A stretch of DNA of 64,000 nt, taken from contig JABCZN010000005.1 in assembly GCA_013289665.1 (NCBI GenBank), positions 171,810 to 235,809 on the forward strand, in the 5' to 3' direction. The notes under the pieces are model-generated. The model was not told the origin of the DNA and made no database searches. It was given only the letters and a program-made list of their open reading frames with translations. Within the stretch, counting starts at the first letter, position 1, and each line of letters opens with the position of its first letter. The DNA is from Acidobacteriota bacterium. Its GTDB lineage: Bacteria > Acidobacteriota > Terriglobia > Acidiferrales > UBA7541. The position numbers were made by a program, and so were the translations under genes. Below, piece after piece: positions 52,694-60,057 of the stretch.

Positions 52694-53191
52694 TCATCTT
52701 TCTGCAAGAAATTTTACGAACTCCTCAAGAGCGCGCTGCTCATTCTTATTCAGTTTCTCAACTGATTCAGAACGCGCGGCAAATCTGACCGCTTCCTTGC
52801 CTAGCGATAGATCTCTAACATTGGTGTTTCCCGAAAGCTGAAGCAATCTCTCATTGGACAGCCCCAGGACTTGTGCTAACTGAAAAACTGTTCGCGGTTC
52901 GGGTATGAAATCGAGATTCCTCTCAATTTCGATGAGTTCCACGAGGTCTATTTTGGCTTTATCCGCTAACTCATCCATCCGAAACCCCTTCTTGCGACGC
53001 CATAGATTGATAAGTCTTCCAAAGGCCAGTCGGGAACTTTCTTGTTCCGGAGACAGTCTTGACGAAGTTTCCTCACGCGCTCCAACTTTGCCGCCCAACA
53101 TGCCAAGGTTGAAGAAACCAGCTGAAACTTCAGCCCTGTCGTCCGGTGCGGCTCGCTTAGTCAGCCACTCCTTGCTCAAGTTCATTTTCAT
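52694..53191 (-). CDS. XRE-family transcriptional regulator
   Basis: 165 residues. The N-terminal 50 are unstructured; the HTH lies at about residues 55-120 (AFGRLINLWRRKKGFRMDELADKAKIDLVELIEIERN, PEPRTVFQLAQVLGLS), and a helical tail with RALEEFVKFLAER closes it. In phage and ICE control circuits such a repressor is cleaved by an adjacent ImmA-type peptidase; here the partner is broken, which would leave the repressor unregulated. Confidence 0.8.
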   Translation of the reverse strand: MKMNLSKEWLTKRAAPDDRAEVSAGFFNLGMLGGKVGAREETSSRLSPEQESSRLAFGRLINLWRRKKGFRMDELADKAKIDLVELIEIERNLDFIPEPRTVFQLAQVLGLSNERLLQLSGNTNVRDLSLGKEAVRFAARSESVEKLNKNEQRALEEFVKFLAER

Positions 53192-53216
53192 AGACGTTTC
53201 CTCACACGAGTATCGC

Positions 53217-53833
53217 TCACTTTAAGAATTCCGCCGCCTGTCCCGGTGTCATTTCGAAGTAGCGCAGATTCTGGACCGCTGGATCAGGACCTAGGGCCGT
53301 CATTCCGCATCCCCGCGAATACCAGTCGTCGGCCTGCGGCAGCGAATGCAAGCCAATGCGCCCGGAAAATTCTTCTGCCAAACTCAGGTGGATTGCTGCG
53401 GCAATCATGACGCTTCCTACCAGTGCAAATCGTGGTTCACTCACGATACTTGGCAAGTTCCATGGAGCTGCGGCCAAGAAGTGCACATAAACAAGAGGCT
53501 TGTTTCGTTGCGACACGATCCGACAGGTCTTGCCCGCCGTCGTTACCAACATCATTCCTTGCATTCGCGACAGGCACTCGATCCCGAACATTCTGTATGC
53601 CAAAAGACCTTCGGTCGCTTCATGTTTTTGTCGCCAGTCCCAGTGGCTATGCTCTGGCCACTTTTCTTTTGATATGCCACGCCCTTTAATTTTTGTAACT
53701 GTTCTTGTAAAAAGGGAATCCATTGTCCCTCTGCACCTTCGACCTCGGCCCGGTCGAGTCCGTCAAGCAGCGTTGCCTCGACGAGCTGCCCGGATTGCCT
53801 GTCTTTGAGGTAAACCACACTTCGTTCGCTCAT
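53217..53833 (-). pseudogene. GNAT acetyltransferase gene with a frameshift
   Basis: Two overlapping frames make one protein: MSERSVVYLKDRQSGQLVEA to FLQEQLQKLKG, then, after a shift between 53675 and 53695, GRGISKEKWPEHSHWDWRQK to the C-terminus. The second part has the acetyl-CoA-type segment ALVGSVMIAAAIHLSLAEEF and GRIGLHSLPQADDWYSRGCG of small GNAT enzymes. The start overlaps the RHH gene by 4 bases. One change near the AAATTAAAGGG stretch would restore it, so a sequencing error or slippage cannot be excluded. Confidence 0.7.
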
Positions 53834-54042
53834 ATGACCATTAGCTCTGCCTTCTCTTTGGTTAGATCTCGCTCGAAAAAGAGCTTCTCACCTTGAGCTA
53901 GGCGAGCGTCAAGCATCTGGTACAACCGCAACGCCTGGCGCACTACTGCGGTCTTACTTATCTCCTTCCGCTCAGACAATTGCTCCAGAACGTTCATCTC
54001 GGCATCGGTCAGGTTTAACGTCATAGTTCGCTTGTCAGCCAT
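53830..54042 (-). CDS. ribbon-helix-helix (CopG-like) regulator
   Basis: 70 residues from MADKRTMTLNLTDAEMNVLEQL, followed by KTAVVRQALRLYQMLDARL. The first strand plus two helices is the RHH DNA-binding fold found in antitoxins and small repressors. It overlaps the GNAT gene by 4 bases as the first gene of a two-gene operon. A good promoter and a dyad lie just upstream. Confidence 0.78.
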   Translation of the reverse strand: MADKRTMTLNLTDAEMNVLEQLSERKEISKTAVVRQALRLYQMLDARLAQGEKLFFERDLTKEKAELMVI

Positions 54043-54059
54043 GTGTCCCTCCCCGGAAA

Positions 54060-54087
54060 AGCATAGCAAATACCATCAGAAAGTCAA
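54060..54087 (-). promoter_or_regulatory. sigma-70-type promoter of the RHH-GNAT operon
   Basis: On the minus strand TTGACT and TATGCT lie 16 bases apart, about 20 bases before the RHH start codon. Confidence 0.65.
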
Positions 54088-54093
54088 CAGAAA

Positions 54094-54123
54094 ATACATT
54101 TATTCTAGCTAGTTTTGGTGTAT
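54094..54123. promoter_or_regulatory. dyad operator candidate between divergent genes
   Basis: ATACA and TGTAT sit symmetrically around CTAGCTAG, an exact 30-base hyphenated dyad centred at 54108.5, between the RHH operon and the divergent 54.2-kb gene. RHH proteins bind such sites as dimers of dimers. Confidence 0.5.
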
Positions 54124-54188
54124 ATTGTGTGTATCGGCTGACGCTTCGAAGAGGCCTCAGGCAGGTACTCAAGCTGAAAAGAGGGAAA

Positions 54189-54641
54189 ATGAACACAGAG
54201 CATGTTGCGACGGAAGAGCTGGTTGGCAGCGAAAAAGTTATCGCCTATTTCGTTGACAATGAGAAACAAGAAACCCAAGTCCCTATTCTGACCATTTCGA
54301 GTCGGGGTCGGATCTCATGCGGGAAAAACCATCGACGTGGGGGTGTCTGCCTTACGGATTGGACGACAAATCGAACAGCCAAACACATCATTTTCTTGCA
54401 TCCGAACGTCCAGGCCGAGCTGGGGAAGGACAGCCTGGTGGATGCCATTTTCAACCCGCTCTGCAACGGGCGCATGCGCGTGCTTCCTCAGCACATTTCT
54501 TGGGTCGTCAGTCTGATCGGAGCAGATCGGGCTCGACTCTGTCCAAGTCTTCCTAGAACGGCTCGTTTTGAAAAGCGCAACCCCGAGGTGGCCGGCGGAA
54601 AGAAGAAACGTGCCCGAGCAAAGCGTTTAAGGTACGCTTAA
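54189..54641 (+). CDS. hypothetical island protein
   Basis: 150 residues from the ATG behind GAGGGAAAA. Beta-rich N-terminal half (EKVIAYFVDNEKQETQVPILTIS), then Cys and His residues without a clear metal pattern, and a very basic tail (GGKKKRARAKRLRYA) that suggests nucleic-acid contact. Lower GC than the flanks. It is divergent from the RHH operon and shares its control region. No family recognised. Confidence 0.55.
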   Translation: MNTEHVATEELVGSEKVIAYFVDNEKQETQVPILTISSRGRISCGKNHRRGGVCLTDWTTNRTAKHIIFLHPNVQAELGKDSLVDAIFNPLCNGRMRVLPQHISWVVSLIGADRARLCPSLPRTARFEKRNPEVAGGKKKRARAKRLRYA

Positions 54642-54651
54642 AGCACGTCAT

Positions 54652-54909
54652 TCATGACGTGCGTAAAGTAGCAAGATACTTCTGCAGCACTTGGTTAACC
54701 GATGGCCGTTCAGCGCGAAGTTTCTGGATAACATCACGCCGCATCTCGCCGTTCAGGTTAAGTAGGGTTGCGAGGTCTGAGGCGATTACTCGGTCCGAAA
54801 AACCAGCTTCAAAGAGAGCTATCGTGCTTTGGGTGGGCAATCCATATTTGAGCATCAGTGTCAATCGAGCGGTCGCGCGGCCGTGAGACTTTTCTGTTTC
54901 AATTAATGC
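54652..54909 (-). pseudogene. C-terminal fragment of a larger protein (possibly helicase-like)
   Basis: The frame has no sensible start; homologous-looking sequence begins at ALIETEKSHGRATARLTLML and ends YLATLRTS-stop. The motif ALFEAGFSDRVIASDLATLL reminded me of C-terminal tails of some DEAD-box-like proteins, but I am unsure. The upstream part runs antisense into the coaE leader, so the gene was cut by whatever joined the island to coaE. Confidence 0.4.
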
Positions 54910-54967
54910 TGTTCGAGGGCCAGCCTTCGGGGGTTGGCCGCTCTTTCCCAAGGAGCCGCGCGATTCC

Positions 54968-55567
54968 ATGCTGAAACTCGGCCTTACCGGCGGCATCGCC
55001 AGCGGCAAGAGCTTTGTCGCCGCAATCCTTCGCGAAACTGGCTTCCCCGTTCTCGATGCCGATTCCATCTCTCACAATCTTATGGAGCCCGGGCAGGCCG
55101 CTCACAACGAAATTCTCGAAGCATTCGGCGCCGATCTCAGAGACGCTCCCGGCCAGATCGACCGCCACAAACTCGCGGCCATCGTCTTCGCCGATCCCCT
55201 AAAGCTCGCCCGGCTCAATGCCATCCTCCATCCGCGCGTTGAGCAAACCATTTTCCGGCAACTCGACGACTGGCGAAAAAGCGGCACTTACCCCGCGGCG
55301 TTCGTCGAAGCCGCGTTGCTCATCGAAGCCGGCATGGCCAGCAGGCTCGACGGCCTCGTCGTCGCCTGGTGCACGCCCGAGCAGCAACTCGAACGCTTGC
55401 GCGCCCGCGGCATGAGCGAAACCGAAGCCCGCCGCCGCATCCTTGCCCAGCTACCCATTGAAGAAAAACTCAAGCGCGCCACCTACACCATCAATTGTTC
55501 GGGCACGCTCGATGAAACCCGCGCCCAGGTCCAGGCTCTCGCAGCAAAACTTCATAAACTCCAATAA
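54968..55567 (+). CDS. coaE: dephospho-CoA kinase
   Basis: 199 residues: Walker A GLTGGIASGKSFVA, DADSISHNLMEPGQ for substrate binding, HPRVEQTI, and the ATP-lid EAALLIEAGMASRLDGLVVAW. Last step of coenzyme A synthesis. It marks the right border of the island and is convergent with the barrel gene. Confidence 0.95.
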   Translation: MLKLGLTGGIASGKSFVAAILRETGFPVLDADSISHNLMEPGQAAHNEILEAFGADLRDAPGQIDRHKLAAIVFADPLKLARLNAILHPRVEQTIFRQLDDWRKSGTYPAAFVEAALLIEAGMASRLDGLVVAWCTPEQQLERLRARGMSETEARRRILAQLPIEEKLKRATYTINCSGTLDETRAQVQALAAKLHKLQ

Positions 55568-55596
55568 ATCCCGGCCCGACGGCCGCTCGGAGTGAG

Positions 55597-57330
55597 CTAT
55601 TTCGTTACCGTCGTGAAAAATGAATTCCTGCCGGAGCGTAAATCCTTGCCGTACCCAAGAACAATCTGCACGCCGCCCAGCACACGAATCTTCGCCTGGG
55701 CTCCCGTATCCCACAGCCATTTCGGCGACCCAAAATATCCCGAAGGATCATACGTCCTTCCCGTGTCCACAAACGGCCCCGCCTTCACTGTGAAAATTCC
55801 GTCGCGATAAATAATCTTGTCCGTCTCCGCGTTCACGAGCACATAATTTCTTCCGAGCGGCGCATCTCCCTTTTCCCCATCCTGCAGCCCGGGATGCCCT
55901 CGCAGCCAGAGCGGCGTGTCGCGGTCAAATCCAAGCGTAAACAACTCATCGAATGGCACGTCTCCGATGGTGCGGCCGCCGCGCAGACTCAGTTGTGTTT
56001 CGTAATCGTCTCCGCGTGCTCTGGGCAGCCAGCGCGCGGCCAGCGTTCCTTCGAGCCGTCCGTATTTCCCCAGCGGATGCTGAAAGAAAGTTCCAAACTG
56101 CCCGCTTCCGCTGGAATTTAAAGTGAATCGCCGCTCCGGCAGCCGGACGAGCCACCGCTCGACATTCAATCGCAGGGCGATCGCCGATCCACCCGTAAAG
56201 AACGGCGCGGCGGAAGCCGGAATTCCTGACACATTTCGAAATTCCCGGTCACTGTATTCGACGCCTGCCTTCCACTCCCACCGGCCGCTCTCAATGAAGC
56301 GCATCTCCGCGCCCGCCGCTGCTTTCGCCACGTTCAGCCGCGCAACCGACGGACTTCCCGGCGCAAGTGTATGCGTGATATTCCAATTTTCATTTCTTCC
56401 GTCGAAATAAACTCGAAAACGCACTGCCGGATTTTCAGACACGGGCGCGGCAAGCTCGGTGAACACCCGCCGCTTTTCATCATCCCAGCGATACGCGGAA
56501 ACCCAATTCACACCCGCGCCCCCCAGGTTGTAAAATTCGGGGTCGACCGCCTGGTATGGCGCATCGCGCAGCAACGCGACCAATCCTTCCCATTTCGAAC
56601 TGCCCCAGCCATTCCGCTCGGACGCATGGAATCCCAGATCAAACGAGCCATCATCATGCACCTGTAGTTCGAACAACCTCCCGGGATACAGGTCCAGCGC
56701 CCGCAGCCGCGCCTCGGTCGCGAGATACTGTTCCCGCTGCCATTCACCGCCGCGCGCAAATCTGAATGCGCGATCCACCACCAGCGGCCGCAACCGCAGC
56801 GCCGGCTCAAACGTCAAATCCTCCAGCTCCGGCTTCCCCGCCCGGTTCCAATACTCGAGCGCCGCTTCCAGATTCCCTTCCTGGAAATAGATCGAAGCCA
56901 GAAAATTGTTCGCATAATCATCTTTCCGATTCATGGCCAGCGCCCGGCGCAAATTCCGCTTGGCCGCTGAAAACTGCCTCTCCCGGTAGGCAATCCCCGC
57001 CAGTTCGATCAGGAAGCGCGGATCGCCCGGCGCCTCAGCCCGCCCGGCCGTAAACGCAGCCTTCGCCTCTTCCCACCTCTGCAAATGCGCCAGCGCCAGC
57101 CCACGATAGAGCAGCAAGCCGGGTGGCTCGTCCGGCGACGGCTGAACCGCGCGCACCACGCCGTCCCAGTCTCCCGCTTCATAGAATTGCTTCACTTCAG
57201 AAAGTTTCCCAGCGGCCGGATCACCGGTCTGCGCCGGGGTGCCGACGGGGAGAAAGAAAAGCAGCAGAAAGAAAATCAATCGGGATTTCGCGGCACGGCA
57301 AGCAACGTCCAATGTTGCGCGGCCCTCCAT
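55597..57330 (-). CDS. TPR protein with an Omp85-like outer-membrane barrel
   Basis: 577 residues. A signal peptide (LIFFLLLFFLPVGTPAQ) is followed by TPR-like repeats (about 45-165; GLALAHLQRWEEAKAAFTAG, AKRNLRRALAMNRKDDYANNFLA), then a barrel domain of about 370 residues with FDELFTLGFDRDTPLWLRGHPG, IFTVKAGPFVDTGRTYDPS and a GVQIVLGYGKDLRSG end, resembling BamA/TamA surface-antigen motifs. The start lies 55 bases inside the upstream C39 gene, so it is translated by coupling. It is the third gene of the 55.6-58.2 kb operon. Confidence 0.75.
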   Translation of the reverse strand: MEGRATLDVACRAAKSRLIFFLLLFFLPVGTPAQTGDPAAGKLSEVKQFYEAGDWDGVVRAVQPSPDEPPGLLLYRGLALAHLQRWEEAKAAFTAGRAEAPGDPRFLIELAGIAYRERQFSAAKRNLRRALAMNRKDDYANNFLASIYFQEGNLEAALEYWNRAGKPELEDLTFEPALRLRPLVVDRAFRFARGGEWQREQYLATEARLRALDLYPGRLFELQVHDDGSFDLGFHASERNGWGSSKWEGLVALLRDAPYQAVDPEFYNLGGAGVNWVSAYRWDDEKRRVFTELAAPVSENPAVRFRVYFDGRNENWNITHTLAPGSPSVARLNVAKAAAGAEMRFIESGRWEWKAGVEYSDREFRNVSGIPASAAPFFTGGSAIALRLNVERWLVRLPERRFTLNSSGSGQFGTFFQHPLGKYGRLEGTLAARWLPRARGDDYETQLSLRGGRTIGDVPFDELFTLGFDRDTPLWLRGHPGLQDGEKGDAPLGRNYVLVNAETDKIIYRDGIFTVKAGPFVDTGRTYDPSGYFGSPKWLWDTGAQAKIRVLGGVQIVLGYGKDLRSGRNSFFTTVTK

Positions 57331-57833
57331 TCAGACTCGAATCCCTCTCGTGAAAGCCTCAGCATCTTCTGCTGCGCCGGGTCGTTCACGTAAATCGTAC
57401 CCCTCGCCCGATCGATTCCGACCACAACCACATAATGCAGCGGCCCGTGGGGGCCGCTGGCCTTCAGGCTCACAATCAAAGGCCGCCCGCGCTCCAAATG
57501 ATGCCCCAGTTCGTCCCAATCGCCCACAAACGCAATCGCCCTGTAGCCCGCTTCCCCAAAATACCGCTTCATCGCGCTCGCCGGAATTCCCCCTTCCGCG
57601 GGAGAATAAAGCGCCGCCTGAATTTTCCCGGCATCCGGGGAAGCCAGGGCAGTCCGCCCCGTTTTCCTGTCCCAATACTCCATCACCATCGCAATTGCAG
57701 CCGAACCGCAACCGTTCTTCACCTGCGCCACAAACGGCACGTCGATCCACAGGCTGGGCGTCTCGGTGGCGAGTGTAAGTCCCACACCCGCCGCCAGAAA
57801 CATCGCCAGCCCGAGGATCGAACGCAGTTTCAT
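57276..57833 (-). CDS. C39-like cysteine peptidase
   Basis: 185 residues with a signal peptide (ILGLAMFLAAGVGLTLA). The papain-like site is complete: Cys42 in QVKNGCGSAAIAMVM, His133 in PLHYVVVVGID, Asp151 in NDPAQQ. It matches the peptidase half of PA2778-family proteins, which in Proteobacteria sit beside PA2779. Unlike bacteriocin transporters it has no ABC module. Middle gene of the operon, 1 base after the PA2779-like gene's stop codon. Confidence 0.85.
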   Translation of the reverse strand: MKLRSILGLAMFLAAGVGLTLATETPSLWIDVPFVAQVKNGCGSAAIAMVMEYWDRKTGRTALASPDAGKIQAALYSPAEGGIPASAMKRYFGEAGYRAIAFVGDWDELGHHLERGRPLIVSLKASGPHGPLHYVVVVGIDRARGTIYVNDPAQQKMLRLSREGFESEWRAAQHWTLLAVPRNPD

Positions 57834-57834
57834 C

Positions 57835-58239
57835 TCAACGCACGGCCACGATAATCAGGATCAGTGCGGCAACGCACACCAGGATGATCAGCAGGTCGCG
57901 GTCGGATAGGTTTCCCGCCGCAAACTCCCGCTGGGCCTTCTCCGCGCGCGCCGAAAGCCGCGCTAGGTCTTCCTCATCCAGTTGCTCGACGGCCGCTTTC
58001 ACCTCCTCGGAGTCCATGTGCGCCGATTTCAGTGCCTGCTGGGCTTCTTTCGTCGACAGGAACCCGTCCAGCTGCCGCACATGCTGCTGCCTGGCAGCCG
58101 ATGCGCCCGCAGCATCCTTCTGAATCTCTCCCGGTGAGACTACATGATCCTGGGCCAACGCGGCCCCAGGTGAGCCCAGTATTAGTCCCAGTAACAACAC
58201 CAAGACAGGTCCGACGGCGCTCGATAGCGACCTCTTCAT
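57835..58239 (-). CDS. PA2779-like membrane-anchored protein
   Basis: 134 residues from the ATG behind GGAGGAGAG. Signal or anchor (SSAVGPVLVLLLGLILGSPGAALAQ), then VSPGEIQKDAAGASAARQQH, a repeated helical motif (STKEAQQALKSAHMDSEEVK) and a final hydrophobic helix (RDLLIILVCVAALILIIVAVR). This is the layout of the PA2779/DUF6627-type proteins. First gene of the operon with the C39 peptidase and TPR-barrel protein. Confidence 0.75.
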   Translation of the reverse strand: MKRSLSSAVGPVLVLLLGLILGSPGAALAQDHVVSPGEIQKDAAGASAARQQHVRQLDGFLSTKEAQQALKSAHMDSEEVKAAVEQLDEEDLARLSARAEKAQREFAAGNLSDRDLLIILVCVAALILIIVAVR

Positions 58240-58370
58240 CTCTCCTCCAATAAACAAATGTAGTGGGGCTGGTTCAACCAGTCTAACAACCGTCCAAGCG
58301 TCCTGTCACCCTCTCCGACCTGGGTGGCCTCCGCGAAGCTTGCGAAGGGTGGGTCTGCTCTTCTCTCCCC

Positions 58371-58397
58371 CTGTAGGGGCTGATCTCGAGATCGGCC
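58371..58397 (+). repeat. REP-like element, copy 5
   Basis: CTGTAGGGGCTGATCTCGAG continues into ATCGGCC: GATCTCGAGATC is a perfect 12-base palindrome and the outer GGC/GCC extend it. Same TGTAGGGG head as the copy at 45.86 kb. Confidence 0.5.
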
Positions 58398-58513
58398 ACT
58401 CCATTCTCTCCGACGCCCGAACCCTGCGCACCTCGTCCGCCCCAGAGGCGCGGCGCACCCCGCTACTCTCATTTCCCTAGCCACACCAACCAACCTGTGG
58501 CAATCTATCCACC

Positions 58514-58639
58514 ATGGGAAACAAAGATAGAGGCAAGCGCGAAGTAAAGAAACCGAAGAAGACCACCCCAAAACTCCCCCCGGCACGCCGCGACGCCGGT
58601 CCAATTCCCACCCACATCATCAAAAAAGTCGGCGAATAA
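58514..58639 (+). CDS. small basic protein, MGNKDxGKREVKKPKK type
   Basis: 41 residues (MGNKDRGKREVKKPKKTTPK and on to IIKKVGE). This wording is found as a stand-alone tiny protein in many bacteria, which supports it being real although it is shorter than the track limit. Lys/Arg-rich, no membrane helix. Function unknown. Confidence 0.7.
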   Translation: MGNKDRGKREVKKPKKTTPKLPPARRDAGPIPTHIIKKVGE

Positions 58640-58665
58640 CTTCAGCCACGATTCGAGCGTTGCCG

Positions 58666-59844
58666 ATGAAATTCCGCTGCGTCACCCTGTCAGCGACCAT
58701 GCTGCTCGCCCTGAGTTCGATCTGCAGTGGCCAAGGCAATCCTAAACTGGAAAACGCTACTACCGCGGTTACACGCGCTTTCGAATCGCACGATATCGTC
58801 ATGTTCGGCGAAATCCACGGAAACAAACAGGAATACGAGTGGCTGCGCTCTCTCGTTCTCACTCCTGAATTTGCCGATCACGTCGACGACATCGTGATGG
58901 AATTCGGCAACTCCCTTTACCAGAAATCAGTCGATCGCTATGTGAGTGGCGAAGATGTGCCCTTGGAACAGGTGCAGAAAGCCTGGCTGAATACGGTGGG
59001 CGCGATCGGGCCGCCTTCTCCGGTGTACGCTTCGCTTTATCTGGCTGTCCGCGAGACCAACCTGAAACGAAGAGGCAAGCACCAGATTCGTATCCTTTGC
59101 GGCGACCCTTATATCGACTGGGAGAAGGTCAAGGATCGGGAGGATATTGCCCCGTACCTAAGCAATCGAGATCAGTGGTACACCGAGGTGGTAAAGGATG
59201 AGGTGCTTGCCAAGCACCGTCGTGCGCTGCTGATCATGGGCTCGGGACATTTTCTCCGTGCCGGCATGCACTTTCCCGGCGGTCAAAGGACATTTTCCAT
59301 TGAGCAGCAGTTGCGGGAGGCTGGCGCCAGAACCTATCTGATCGTTTCCGGCACAAATGTGATTGGAGGCTACGACGATCTCGACCATCGATTCGATTGA
59401 TGGCCCGCACCAGTGATCGTCTCGTTGGCCGATAATTGGGTCGGTGAACTCCCTGCCCTCCCGGTTATCCTCGGAGGGGCTGAGGGTCCCCACAGGCTGA
59501 TGAGGTCCGCTTCCGGCGCCAATGCTCCACCCCCGCCACCTCCTCCCGTGAAACTAAAAGATTCGGCGGACGCGCTGCTCTATCTGGGTCCGCGGGACAG
59601 TCTGGTCGGAATCGGCATGTCCCGCGCGGAACTGTCTGGTACGCCCTACGGGAAGGAGATCGAGCGCCGGCTGACGATTGAGGGATTTCCGGCAAACTTT
59701 ATTTCCGGCCTGGAGGCTGGGAATGGCGAAGCCCCACAGTTCTCTCGACCCCAGCCACTTCGAGCCTCGGATCCTGCGCCAGCGCTTCCGCCCCCACCCA
59801 AAAACGTGGACGCCCCTTTGCCACCGCGACCGCCTTCGGAGTAG
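58666..59844 (+). pseudogene. secreted ChaN/EreA-like protein interrupted by an in-frame TGA
   Basis: The reading frame from MKFRCVTLSATMLLALSSIC (signal peptide) to the stop at 59844 is single and uninterrupted except for TGA at 59398-59400, in the context HRFD-stop-WPAPVIVSL. The first part has VMFGEIHGNKQEYEWLRSLV and DDIVMEFGN of the haem-uptake/erythromycin esterase-like group; the part after the stop continues the same protein (WVGELPALPVIL, RDSLVGIGMSRAELSGTPYG). The expected residue is Ser or Trp. Either a true pseudogene or a base error. Confidence 0.75.
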
Positions 59845-60057
59845 CGGGGGATGACCGCCCCTTTCCCCCGGGGGGTGCCCAGCTTCGGTGTTAGAACTCG
59901 TGATTTGGATCTCCTTCCGTTTTTTCCCTGCCCGCCGCAGCTTCAGCAGAGGCAGGCCACTCGCCACTTCTCCTTTATCCCCTTCTTTGCTTCACTCTTC
60001 TCTGATCCGCTACAATCTTGGGCTTGCCCTCCTGCCCTGGGGGTCCGAGGTGACCGG

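Noticed and set aside
59398-59400. Selenocysteine codon
   Set aside because: No SECIS-like hairpin is obvious and the context is not a redox site; a nonsense mutation or base error fits better.
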